Shown: one piece after another, positions 46,283-55,601 of the stretch | How the letters are laid out: the number at the start of each line of letters is the position of its first letter | How positions within the stretch are numbered: the stretch's first letter is position 1 | Source of the DNA: Epichloe hybrida | Taxonomy: Eukaryota; Ascomycota; Sordariomycetes; Hypocreales; Clavicipitaceae | Reading direction: 5' to 3' | Length of the DNA stretch: 64,000 bases | Assembly: GCA_019022495.1 (NCBI GenBank) | Contig: JAFEKR010000005.1 | Span: 2,790,001-2,854,000 of the forward strand | Made by a program: the position numbers and the translations under genes | Notes under the pieces: generated by a model | Seen by the model: the letters and a program-made list of their open reading frames with translations, nothing else | Told to the model about the DNA's origin: nothing | The model's database searches: none

Positions 46283-47716
46283 ATGCCTGCAGCCGCGTCG
46301 CCCGAGCCGGCGATTCCCAAACACGAGAAGAAGCGCAAGAAGGACAAATCTTCAAAGTCGGAAAAGAAGCGCGCTAGAGAAGAGGACGCTGCTGCTGACG
46401 GCGAACGAAAGCACAAGAAATCCAAGAGCATCTCGGTCAATGCAACTGCGTCTAATGGAGACTTGGCCAGCAGCCAGGACACACAGAAGGAGAATAAAAA
46501 CAGAGACAAGGACAAGAAATCGAAACATGAGGGCGATGCTCTGGACGAAGTAGATGCGGCGACGGCATCATCGAGCGAGAAGAAGAAGAGAAAAAAGCAC
46601 AAGGAAGAACAAAAATCAACGCAGGTTGGCGACATGGCAGACTTGAATAGCGGAGCTTCAAGGTCCGACAAGACGGAGAAGGAGAAGGAGAAGGAGAAGA
46701 AGAAGAAAAAGAAGAAGGAGAAGCAAAAGAAGCACGCTGAGGTCACAGACGATGATGTTGAGGCAGAAGAGACACCGGCCCAACCCGCAGCAAACGACGT
46801 ACATGCGATGGATGTTGATGAGCCATTGGATGCGACATGGTCTGGGATCTACCAGCCGCCTGAAACTCCTGCAAACCCACAGTTCCCCTTCTTCAAGCAA
46901 ACAGTATCGCTGTATGAGCCCATATATCCCAACGGCTGGGCTCAACCGGTGACCAGTGCCCAATACCAGCACTTGCAACACCTTCTGAACAAATACGTGC
47001 CTTCGCTGCGAGGCGTCCTTCTTGACTACAAGAACGTCTCTCTGGGCCCCGAACCAAGTCGCGACGGGGCAGCAGCCGACGACGAGTCACCAACGACGTT
47101 GCTATCAAAGGGCGAATACGCCGTCGGCTTCGGCTGGATCACCGCAGATGTGGAGCTCTTCGTACCCAGCCGAGGAGCATGGATGGAAGGTAGCGTCAAT
47201 CTGCAAACAGAGGGCCACATCGGTGTCGTGTGCTTTGGAAAGTTCAATGCCTCCATCGAGGCGAGTCGTCTCCCGCCGTCTTGGAGATGGGTGTCGAACG
47301 AGTCCGCAGAGGCAACCGGCTTCGAAGAAACGGCCTCGGTCATGACTGCAGACGACCACGGTGTGGTACGCCAGATCCACAGCACCGGATTCTGGGTCGA
47401 CGGTAGCGGAACCCGGATCAAGGGCAAGATCCGCTTTAGAATCCGCAACTTTGACGCTGGCACCAGCGGCGAGACCAGCTACCTTAGTCTGGAAGGCACC
47501 ATGCTCGATAAGGGCAGCGAGAAGAAACTGATACAGGAGGAGGCACGCCTTGCCCAAGTGAGGCGTGAGAAGAAGGGCGGGCGAAAGATGCAGAGACGAC
47601 GAGCACCTGAATTCAGCATGACACGATTTGCGCCGGAGGAGAGCGAGAACCAGCAGGAGAACCAGGGGGGTGCCGCCCCAGCCGAGGAATCCAATGCTAC
47701 CAAGTTTGACGACTGA
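46283..47716 (+). CDS. RNA polymerase I subunit RPA43-like protein
   Basis: An intron-less 477-residue protein. The N-terminal 170 residues are Lys/Glu-rich and disordered (KKRKKDKSSKSEKKR; an EKEKEKEKKKKKKKEK run), a nucleolar-type basic tail. From about residue 190 the sequence reads as RPA43: TWSGIYQPPETPANPQFPFFKQTVSLYEPIYPNGW, then LNKYVPSLRGVLLDYKNVSLG (the Rpb7-N-like part), and an OB-type part with YAVGFGWITADVELFVPSRGAWMEGSVNLQTEGHIGVVCFGKFNASIE. The end is again basic (REKKGGRKMQRRRAPE). RPA43 with RPA14 forms the Pol I stalk that binds Rrn3. The family is recognised from these blocks; I am less sure about symbol. Confidence 0.87.
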   Translation: MPAAASPEPAIPKHEKKRKKDKSSKSEKKRAREEDAAADGERKHKKSKSISVNATASNGDLASSQDTQKENKNRDKDKKSKHEGDALDEVDAATASSSEKKKRKKHKEEQKSTQVGDMADLNSGASRSDKTEKEKEKEKKKKKKKEKQKKHAEVTDDDVEAEETPAQPAANDVHAMDVDEPLDATWSGIYQPPETPANPQFPFFKQTVSLYEPIYPNGWAQPVTSAQYQHLQHLLNKYVPSLRGVLLDYKNVSLGPEPSRDGAAADDESPTTLLSKGEYAVGFGWITADVELFVPSRGAWMEGSVNLQTEGHIGVVCFGKFNASIEASRLPPSWRWVSNESAEATGFEETASVMTADDHGVVRQIHSTGFWVDGSGTRIKGKIRFRIRNFDAGTSGETSYLSLEGTMLDKGSEKKLIQEEARLAQVRREKKGGRKMQRRRAPEFSMTRFAPEESENQQENQGGAAPAEESNATKFDD

Positions 47717-48141
47717 TGGCGGGGTTTTAAGAACATGAACACACGCGGAGGAGAGACATCAAGACATGTTTGGGTCCAGGTAGAACAGGGAACGGAGTTG
47801 TGTGGCGATCCGAGAAAAGCGTTCTTTCGGTTCATTCTGTTGCGATGTGTCTCTATATAAGACCAAACCAAGTTCAAAAGAGAAGAAATTACTCCTGACC
47901 TGCGTCTGCCAATGCACCCGCACCAACTCCTTGCTTGAAAACATGTACCTTGACGATGCATCAAAGAAAGATGGCCGCCAGCACTGAAAAAAATTAAAAA
48001 AAAAATTATCATCAACTTAATGACACCGTTGTCCCTCCTTTCACCAAAAGTGGCAGCCGCCACGTGGAAATGGACCTTGTAGTACAATCTGGAGCGCAAT
48101 ACCCAAAGATACTCGAGAGTCGATGACAGACGGCCAAGAAA
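47717..48141. other. Convergent intergenic stretch
   Basis: 425 bp between the RPA43-like and FHA-protein stop codons. A-runs at 47987-48004. No gene recognised. Confidence 0.5.
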
Positions 48142-48867
48142 TCATGCCGAAGCTTTGACCATGGGTTCCCAAGGTCGAGACGTATCCCACAGGTACACAT
48201 CGCCCGAAGGCTCTCCTGCCTGACCCTTGACGAAAACATGTTGAATCATCGGCTGCTCCACGTACCACGCGGCATCTGCATCCCACGGAGCGGTCAGGCA
48301 GTCCGATTCCCGCGGCGCCTGCTCGCAAAACGCATCAACTCTCCGCCTGTAGCCCTCCCAGTCGGCAGAGTGGTCATTCACGATGACCAGGAACCGCACG
48401 CCCTGGATGTCCAGAGCGATTCGCTGCACGGCGCTCGGGAACCCATCGGCAGCCGCGCCGCTGCTCAGAACCCACGAGTAATCTCGTTGATCGCCGTTGC
48501 ATGCCCAGTCGTACCACACTTGCGTGCCGGACTCGGAGAAGTCGTCCAGGATCAATCGCGACTGTGCGTCGAAGCCGATTGCGCAGTGCTGCTTGGAAAT
48601 GCCCAGGAGGCCGGGGAGAAGCACGTCGCAGTGGTTGGGATCGGACCCCAGCGTGAAACTGCCTGGGCGGCGGACCCGATGCGTAAAGGCGAGTTGGATG
48701 GCGGCTTGAGGGGTGCCAGGGAGCGTGGGTAGACGGGATGCGAGATATGCTGATGACGAGGTAGAGACTGTGAGGGGCGTGTTGGCCGAGAGGCGGGTTG
48801 CTTTGTCGGCGGGTGTGTTTCGTGCCGTTGGGACCAGCCAGGCGATGATGTCTTGGGAGGCGGCCAT
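48142..48867 (-). CDS. FHA-domain protein with a short kinase-like tail
   Basis: An intron-less 241-residue protein starting MAASQDIIAWLVP. Residues about 65-140 form an FHA fold: FTLGSDPNHCDVLLPGLLGISKQHCAIGFDAQSRLILDDFSESGTQVWYD. The Gly-Ser (GS), the SxxH equivalent ISKQHC and the SGT are the phosphothreonine-binding positions. In fungi this arrangement commonly precedes a Ser/Thr kinase domain. Here the chain continues to FVKGQAGEPSGDVYLWDTSRPWEPMVKASA and stops, which resembles a glycine-rich loop and a first strand of such a kinase but no later kinase motif follows before the stop. It may be a real short FHA protein or the truncated remnant of an FHA-kinase. It probably binds phosphothreonine partners; the pathway is unknown. 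Confidence 0.75.
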   Translation of the reverse strand: MAASQDIIAWLVPTARNTPADKATRLSANTPLTVSTSSSAYLASRLPTLPGTPQAAIQLAFTHRVRRPGSFTLGSDPNHCDVLLPGLLGISKQHCAIGFDAQSRLILDDFSESGTQVWYDWACNGDQRDYSWVLSSGAAADGFPSAVQRIALDIQGVRFLVIVNDHSADWEGYRRRVDAFCEQAPRESDCLTAPWDADAAWYVEQPMIQHVFVKGQAGEPSGDVYLWDTSRPWEPMVKASA

Positions 48868-49933
48868 GATGATGGCGGGTGTGTTGAAAAAACGTAACAA
48901 GATTATAAAATATGTAAAAGAAATAGTGTTTGTATGAATCGTAGTTGGAATGGAGAACAAAAAGGAGAACAGAAGGGATAAATGAATATCTTCAAGACGC
49001 GCTCCCGAGAAGGCTGGAGAGTGACAGGCAGTTGGACAAAGGTCCACGTCAAAGTTACGGTACGCGATGCGAGTCGTCGACTTCGAAACGAGAGAGAAGA
49101 TCGACGGGTGGCAGAAATGACGGTGAGTTCAAGTTGATAAGCGGGACTAAAGTACAGAGTCTGGAGTAAACAGACGAAAAAAAAAAAAAAAAAAACCCCA
49201 AGTCCAAAGATGAATATACCGATCTCAGAAGAGGACGTTCAAGTTATATACGCCCTTTGGGGCCCGAACTGAGCTAGCATCAGACATGGGACGACGCAAA
49301 AGCACAGCCAACCAGATTACAGGACGGCACAGGAACTAGACGCGCTGAAGGAGCCACAGGCCGGCAATTACGACGAAACCACGCGCTGAGCGCGTCTTCC
49401 GTCGCGGTTGGGGACCCCCTGACTGGATCAATGAGAGAGCCACAACAGATGCACGGAGATTCAAGATTCACGGTTGCAGATAGATGAGCAGGGCGGGGGG
49501 TGACAAGGGCACGTCGCAGGATGGCCTTGGAAATGAACGGCTTCCGGGAATCAGTCTTGACGCTGCGAGTTTCACGCGAGCAGTTGGACATAGTGGCCGA
49601 TGCTGGCTCGTTCTTGCCTACCAGACGTGAGTATCTGCTGTCAGGTCAGGCAAAATTGTGAAAATGCTGCCCAAGAGACTGTCAGAGGTCAGAGGTGATG
49701 GGATTACTCCGCTCCGTATTAGGTGAAGCCTTGATGCAGGTAATCCGTAATCCGTAATCCGTATGTGCGGATTTACAATTACAAGTGGCCTGCAAAGCTT
49801 TCGCGCCTAAGATATCAGGCCCACAACTCAACACCCGGCCCTACCCAGAGGAAACTATCAAACCCCCGGACCAGCACGCACCAGCACGCCAACCACGACA
49901 TCTTCGCATTAAGCCGATTGATTTCACGACGAG
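48868..49933. promoter_or_regulatory. Divergent intergenic region, FHA protein / NDUFB7
   Basis: About 1.07 kb. Contains an A18 run (49177-49194) and a CCGTA array (49740-49772: three tandem aatccgt units). No gene recognised. A 103-codon minus-strand frame at 49280-49591 shows no hallmarks. Confidence 0.5.
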
Positions 49934-50360
49934 ATGGGCTCCGACGCCGCTGCAGAGACACGGGGTATGCAGAGACACCACTCTCAACAACCGTCCGTAC
50001 AGACACTGACCCAACTCTTTGCGCAGTCGCGACCCGAGAGGAGCTGCGCGATGCCCGCCTCCCACTCGCCTACAGAGACAGCTGCGCACACCTACTGATT
50101 CCGCTCAACAAGTGCCGAAAAGAGACGTGGTATGCCCCGTGGAAGTGCTCGGTAAGTTTGACAGCTTCGAACGCGCGGCAACACTGGGGTCGGCGTTGGC
50201 AGACGGGGGCATATCTTTTACGACAGCAAGGACTCTGTGGCTGATGATGGGACAGGACGAGAGACATGGCTACGAAAAGTGCCAGTACGTCGAGTTCAAG
50301 AAGAGAGTGGCCAAGATGGACGAGCTGAGGGAGTCCAAGGGTGGCGAGCGAACCAACTAG
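49934..50360 (+). CDS. NADH:ubiquinone oxidoreductase subunit NDUFB7 (B18)
   Basis: Three exons: 49934-49964, 50027-50151 and 50256-50360, with introns of 62 and 104 bp. The 86-residue product starts MGSDAAAETRVATREELRDARLPLAYRD. It carries the twin CX9C signature of CHCH-domain proteins: CAHLLIPLNKC and CSDERHGYEKC, each Cys-9-Cys, forming a disulfide hairpin in the mitochondrial intermembrane space. Gly2 could be myristoylated as in the mammalian subunit. RKETWYAPWKC and QYVEFKKRVAKM are B18-typical. It is an accessory subunit of complex I. The second exon is spliced in phase at S-D, and the model restores both Cys pairs, which supports it. Confidence 0.95.
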
Positions 50361-50829
50361 GCGATTCGATTCGGCAGTGGAACGATGGGAGTGCTTAGGG
50401 CTAGGATCCGAGCTTGTACATATTGTACGTGGAGGGAAGTGAATAGACCAATTCGACGACTTTGAGCAAATTATCAGTTTCTGGGATATAGACACAGGGT
50501 GAGTCATGTCAAACTTGCGCAAGGTGCCTTGGGATATGGGGGTGCAATATTGCATTGCATGAGGAGGGGAACTTGGGAACAAGGTGACCAAGTTCGAGAT
50601 AGGAGTCCGTCCACCCCCAGAAGTGACGGTATAAGACTGCCCGAGCTCGTTGCCAAAGTCCCAATCAGTGCCTGAGCCATCATCATCGACTACTTCTGGA
50701 AGTGGCGGCGGCGAGCAGATTGGAAACGGGAGCAAATCCCAGTCGGAATAAATCTATCTAGTTATACGGAGTATGTCCCCGTATTTTTCCGTCGCTCCCT
50801 ATGTTCATGTATGAATCCGCATATACTCG
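50361..50829. other. Gene-free stretch after NDUFB7
   Basis: About 470 bp, 3' flank of NDUFB7. A CCGTA pair is at 50764-50785. No gene recognised. Confidence 0.5.
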
Positions 50830-51490
50830 CTGCAAACGACCATGTCGCGCAGGAATGGCTAACGCTTGTTGCATCTTATAATCACCTGGAAGCCCCTCGA
50901 TCCCGCATCGAAGCGATTGCGTCTCAACATCGACAAGGACAGCCATGCAGAGAGCATTCGATAACTGCTTCAGAATCCGATTCGATGAAGGCGACGACGA
51001 CTGGGTGATGCGTTTTCCAATCCCTGGATACACAATGAACGCCCTTGCTCTAGCAGATCAGAGCTTGTCCCATCTTCTCAATAACCCCCAAGAGGTCCAA
51101 GATGATCACGAGTCGATTTGTATGCTGGGATCTCTCGCAAATCATTTCATGACAAAGAGCAACAACAAAGAACAACAATCACCAGCACAAGTTATTTTGC
51201 CATGATTTCCGGTTCGGAAACATGCTTTTGGACGGATCCTATCGAATAAGTAGCCGTGCTTGACTGGGAATTCTGCCATGTCGCCCCTCAATGCTGACCG
51301 TGCACTTTAGAGTCCATGCAAGATGGGACGTTCTGGTACAACTTGGTCATCAAGGAGAGCTTTCCCTTGTCGGACAAGAAAAAAGCACAAGCGACACAAA
51401 CGGTGGGAGAGAAGCCCCGCGACTATGTGGCAAGATTTGCCATTATTCCCTACCATTCCTCGATCGCCTGGTTGATTGGCTAGAGCGTCA
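50830..51490 (+). pseudogene. Relic of a fungal APH-family phosphotransferase gene
   Basis: Frame fragments of the fungal phosphotransferase (aminoglycoside-kinase-like, APH) family appear in order. The stretch at 50967-51028 reads FDNCFRIRFDEGDDDWVMRFPIPG, equivalent to the N-lobe strand pair of the family. About 300 bp further on, 51310-51390 reads ESMQDGTFWYNLVIKESFPLSDK, as in the C-lobe helix that usually reads DGxFWxNLA. The two segments are in different frames. Between them the frame is open but does not contain the HxD (catalytic) or DxD (metal) motifs, and no complete kinase can be assembled. It is therefore a remnant. It sits next to the transposon island, which may have broken it. 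Confidence 0.6.
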
Positions 51491-51898
51491 TGGTAATAAT
51501 AAGGAACGTCCACGTTGGTAAGTCTGCACAGACAACCAGACACAGTCGTGTCTAGCACAATGGAAGTCCCCTTGCCCTCCACCACCAGCTCGAGGGCCGG
51601 GCCATGACCTGCACCCACGCTGCTACGGACAACCTCCGGTGAAGTCGTGACAGATGATGTTAGTTCTGTGCCCCCACAGCGGTCCAAAGGTGAAGGCGCG
51701 CCTCTGAGAAGTTGTCAGAAAAAGATGATCGACACGACTGGTGGCGCAGGCGCAGGTGGACCTGCTGCCACGGATCTACGATACTAGTAGATTATCTCCT
51801 TTCGGATTACCCCGAAGGATTACAAGCTGGCTGACCAGCCGCAAGTGGCGTGCGTAACTGAGACAAAGGGTTCAATCAGCTTCTTGGATGCGCAAGTA
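51491..51898. other. Gene-free stretch before the mobile-element island
   Basis: Normal-GC sequence up to about 51890. A 127-codon minus-strand frame overlaps the kinase relic and has no hallmark. A TA dinucleotide at 51897-51898 is the left target duplication of the next element. Confidence 0.5.
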
Positions 51899-52724
51899 CA
51901 GTGGGGTCCCAGTAATTCCGAAGAATTTCCACTAGAGTCGCGTATTTTTTAGTAGCTTATCTATTATAATAATAGAGGCTTTATCTTTAAGATATAATTA
52001 CTCCTGTTATAATACCTTATATTACTTAAAAAAAGAACTAGAGTCCTTATAAGAGAGAGAGAATTTATAAGTTATATAAAAAAAACTACTTATTATAATA
52101 TATTATTATAAAGGAGGGTATTCCTATAGGTAATATATATAGTATTATATAATACTATTAATAATAAATTAAGGGTTAAGATTTATTATGCCTAGGATAG
52201 TAAAAAAAAGTTATATAATTATAATAAAAGAGTTATTAATTAAATTATTAGTAAAAACCTCTTTATCTAGAATAAATAGCTTCTTTAGGAGGTATTTCTA
52301 GTGTATTTTATTATAACTCTAACTTATTACCTTAAGGAAAAGGGTATTTAATATAAGTATATAATTTAATAACTAAAATTAATACTAGAGAATACATTTT
52401 AAAGGCTAAGATTTATATAGCTTTATCTTTAAAAGCTAATCTTATAGTAATATAAGATTTTTTTCTTTAATAAGGTTTCTATAGTCTAATAGTTAGAAGC
52501 TAGAGTAATATTTTATATATTATATAAGTAAAAGTAACTTTTTAAAGAAACTCTTATAATTAATTAATAAAAAATCTTTAGGAAAAGAGACTTTAACTTA
52601 ACTTTATTTAACTAAAGCTATATATAATATATAAATTACTAATATTCTAAGGGGCTTTTAGCGCTTCTAAACACTCTTTATTATATATACTAGTTAGTAA
52701 TCTAGAATTAGTATAATAAGGTAT

Positions 52725-52889
52725 TGTCATAGTCTAGCCCTAAGGGCTAATCGCGGGTGCCTGCGCGACCATGTGGGTTTAACCCCAATTCCATTGCGCC
52801 ATACAAAAGAATACGCATTGTACAAGTCCCTGTAACTTGTGCAATTAACACCTATATTGCTAGGTTTAGGCAAAGCCTAGATTATTACA
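52725..52889. repeat. LTR 1 of a miniature LTR element
   Basis: 165 bp, beginning TGTCATAGTC and ending ATTATTACA, the TG..CA ends of LTRs. It is preceded by GGTAT (52720-52724). It differs from LTR 2 at five positions, all transitions. Confidence 0.85.
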
Positions 52890-53073
52890 TAGGCCCTTTC
52901 CCTAGGTGACCTTCCTATTAACCCCTTGTAAGCTAGCAATACTACGCATCCCCTAGGGACCCTCTCTTCTATCCCTGTAAGCCTAGGAAGAACCCCATTG
53001 TGGCTGCCCTATAGTGCACCTTTTTTGTACACGTAGCTGGTTTAAACCTATGACCTTAGGTGACTTGTACAAA

Positions 53074-53238
53074 TGTCATAGTCTAGCCCTAAGGGCTAAT
53101 CGCGGGTGCCTGCGCGACCATGTGGGTTTGACCCCAATTCCATTGCGCCATACAAAAGAATACGCATTGTACAAGTCCCTGTAACTTGTGCAATTGACAC
53201 CTATATTGCTAGGTCTAGGCAAAGCCTAGATCATCACA
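53074..53238. repeat. LTR 2 of the miniature LTR element
   Basis: 165 bp, identical to LTR 1 except for five transitions. It ends ATCATCACA and is followed by GGTAT (53239-53243). It looks like the less mutated copy: at each difference it holds G or C where LTR 1 holds A or T. Confidence 0.85.
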
Positions 53239-54420
53239 GGTATAACTTTATAAGTAATATATAATACCCTATAGTTTAAATTACCTATAATTTAAGAACC
53301 TAGTAATATCTTTATATATAATAATACTCTTATATTTAGAGCTTAATCTATATAAAACTAGTTATATAATTAGACTTTATAAAATAGGATTAAATTACTA
53401 CTATAGCTACTATATTTACCTAACCTTAACCTAATTAAGAATATTTAGAAATTACTTAAATAGAAGATTTATAAGTATTACCCTAAGCTAATATATATAA
53501 TAAAGAGTATAGGACTATTTTCTAGACTTAAAATAGCTACTATAAAGATCTAGAAGGATTTTACTAAAGAGCTTCTAGAGAGGCTAATTATTATAATACC
53601 TTACTAAATTAAGGCACTTACTAATATAAATAGGTAGTATACTAAATATTAGTTATATTAATTAATAGAGAATTTATTAAGGTATTTACTATCTATTATA
53701 AAATTTAAATTATAATTAAATTAGTAAAGAAATCGCGGTTTAAATATTACACTAGGTACGCGTGGTACATAGTTGCGTTACTGCTGCTTCGGAATTACTA
53801 GGACCCACTGTAAGCTTAGAACAAGGGCATGACTATTAAGCAAGCGCTTCTGCGTAATTAGCACCCTTAAAGGTAGCTAGTGGCTACTAGTAACTAATAC
53901 TAGGCTTATAGTAAATTTTTATAGTAGGCCTAGTAGCTAGACCTAATATTTTCTATAGTAATTCCCTCCCTCTATATATATTACTAAGCATTATTATTGA
54001 TTTTTTTTACGTCATTAGTTATAGCCAATGCGTCCGATTTTTATAGCACAATTACTAGCAATACCTAGCTAGTAAAACAATTAATAACTAAATGCTTAGA
54101 TTCACAGTAATAAATAAGCTCTAAGGTTGTAAATATAGGGGGCTATAAGGTTAGAGCAAAGTTTACAATAAACTTTGTAGTTACGTTAGCGCAAGAGTTA
54201 TAATTCGTGACCGCAGTTAAACTCAAATTCGTTCGAGTTTTACTAAGCATTATTATAATTATAATGTAAGAGACCTAGAAGGTGTGCTAGGAATCCCAAT
54301 AGACCAAAAGATCCGCCAATGCTAGCCGTTGCTAACATTGCACCTTACAACCGGTTATAAGACCTGTCACCTAGGGCTCTATCCCTGTCGTACCCGTACA
54401 CAGCGCCTCACATATAGTTA

Positions 54421-54777
54421 GTGTAGTGTAGTTTATAGTGTAGTGTAGTTTATAGTGTAGTGTAGTTTATAGTGTAGTGTAGTTTATAGTGTAGTGTAGT
54501 TTATAGTGTAGTGTAGTTTATAGTGTAGTGTAGTTTATAGTGTAGTGTAGTTTATAGTGTAGTGTAGTTTATAGTGTAGTGTAGTTTATAGTGTAGTGTA
54601 GTTTATAGTGTAGTGTAGTTTATAGTGTAGTGTAGTTTATAGTGTAGTGGAGTTTATAGTGTAGTGTAGTTTATAGTGTAGTGTAGTTTATAGTGTAGTG
54701 TAGTTTATAGTGTAGTGTAGTTTATAGTGTAGTGTAGTTTATAGTGTAGTGTAGTTTATAGTGTAGTGTAGTTTGTA
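54421..54777. repeat. 17-bp minisatellite, 21 copies
   Basis: The unit GTGTAGTGTAGTTTATA repeats 21 times without interruption. One copy near 54640 has a single T-to-G change, and the last ends TTTGTA. Right after it lies an inverted partial copy (54783-54820; tactacactataaaaac...), so the array can fold into a hairpin. It is not a telomere repeat and has no spacers. Confidence 0.95.
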
Positions 54778-55134
54778 GTTACTATACTACACTATAAAAA
54801 CTACACTACACTACACATTGTAGTGCAATACTCTGCCTATAGCACACTTATATCTAAGCTATATAGTATAGTTTAAAGCACTAATATCACGTACGTAATA
54901 TTTATAACCCTTAACTAGGTTATAGACTAACTAAAGATACCTTAAATTCTAATAATTCTTTACACTAACTCTTTCTTATTATATACATACCTTATAAAGC
55001 TAGGTATAATAAAGAAAAAGTAGCTTATAATTAATATTATAGCTCTCTAATAGTTACATAAAAAAAGAGATTTATAAGCTACTATATAATTTACTATAGG
55101 TAGCTAGTATTAGTTATTATAGCTACCTTAGCTA

Positions 55135-55372
55135 CAGTCTAACCCCTAAATGATTTTACACCTATTACAAGCCTTACGCGGGGCAGCCACTATTAGCTAT
55201 AAGTAGCCATAGTAAGTGAAGCTATTAGGGATTTAATAGGGGTATAGAGGTACTAGATAGTCCTAGTATAATATAGGTATCCTAAGGTACTCTTTACCTT
55301 ACCTAGTGATTTGTTATTAGCCTGCTGCCCCTAGTCATATACCTCGTGTAAAATCATACAGGGGTTAGACTG
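55135..55372. mobile_element. 238-bp MITE with TA target duplication
   Basis: Terminal inverted repeats of about 27 bp begin CAGTCTAACCCCT at both ends, and continue TGATTTTACAC after a two-base difference. TA flanks both ends (55133-55134, 55373-55374). No coding. Size, TIR and TA duplication fit Tc1/mariner-type MITEs. It lies inside the 1.6-kb element, near its right end. Confidence 0.85.
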
Positions 55373-55535
55373 TATATTCAAGGGTGCTGATTACGCAGAA
55401 GCGCTTGCTTAATAGTCACGCCATATAACAAAGGAATCAGTTTGCACAAGTGACGGCCGGACTCCGAAATGTATATATAAGATGGATATGCAACGAGCGC
55501 AGGAGCGAAGCAGGAGCGAAGCAACTTTTGTCTTG

Positions 55536-55585
55536 CATCCGCATCCGCATCCGCATCCGCATCCGCATCCGCATCCGCATCCGCA
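55536..55585. repeat. GCATCC hexamer array
   Basis: About eight copies of CATCCG end 17 bp before the ATG of the histidine-phosphatase-like gene, so the array is in the 5' leader. It can also be read as His-Pro repeats from an upstream in-frame ATG at 55482. Confidence 0.9.
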
Positions 55586-55601
55586 TCAGCATCAACATAC
55601 G

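Larger units (their letters stand above)
52725..53238. mobile_element. TRIM-like miniature LTR retroelement (514 bp) nested in the Tc1/mariner relic
   Basis: Two direct repeats of exactly 165 bp (52725-52889 and 53074-53238) flank 184 bp of interior. Both repeats start TG and end CA, and GGTAT is present on both sides of the whole unit (52720-52724 and 53239-53243), a 5-bp target-site duplication. The interior encodes no protein. These are the features of terminal-repeat retrotransposons in miniature, which need an autonomous partner. The element is more GC-rich than the surrounding DNA and retains CpG sites (cgcggg, gcgcgacc), so it arrived after its host element decayed. Neither a clear primer-binding site after LTR 1 nor a strong polypurine tract before LTR 2 is seen. 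Confidence 0.82.
51899..53810. mobile_element. RIP-decayed Tc1/mariner-type DNA transposon, interrupted by a nested element
   Basis: Terminal inverted repeats begin CAGTGGGGTCCCAGTAATTC at the left and CAGTGGGTCCTAGTAATTC at the right (read inward), about 24 bp with one extra G at the left. Each end abuts a TA (51897-51898 and 53811-53812), the target duplication of the Tc1/mariner superfamily (in fungi, pogo/Fot1 types). The 1.9-kb body is extremely AT-rich and no ORF of 60 codons or more remains. Removing the nested 514-bp element and its duplicated 5 bp leaves about 1.4 kb, which suits a degraded or shortened autonomous copy. Transposase motifs cannot be recovered from the sequence by eye. 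Confidence 0.75.
53826..55422. mobile_element. 1.6-kb element with about 45-bp terminal inverted repeats, AT-rich and non-coding
   Basis: Left end 53826-53870 starts GGCATGACTATTAAGCAAGC. The right end (55378-55422, read inward from 55422) starts GGCGTGACTATTAAGCAAGC, and the 45-bp repeats differ at only three transitions. The interior is AT-rich with no ORF of 60 codons, a 17-bp minisatellite and a nested MITE. No matching direct duplication is visible outside the ends, so the superfamily is undecided (TIR length would allow hAT, Mutator-like or others). It starts only 15 bp from the neighbouring Tc1/mariner element. Confidence 0.7.

Noticed and set aside
50070..50735. 221-codon minus-strand frame overlapping NDUFB7
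   Set aside because: Most of it is antisense to the NDUFB7 exons and introns; the remaining part has no family hallmark.
52725..53238. tRNA gene or SINE inside the 165-bp repeats
   Set aside because: A B-box-like GGTTTGACCCC is present but no convincing A-box or cloverleaf; the TG..CA ends and 5-bp duplication fit LTRs better.
54421..54777. Possible CRISPR-like or telomeric array
   Set aside because: Continuous 17-bp units without spacers in a eukaryotic sequence, and the unit is not a TTAGGG-type repeat.
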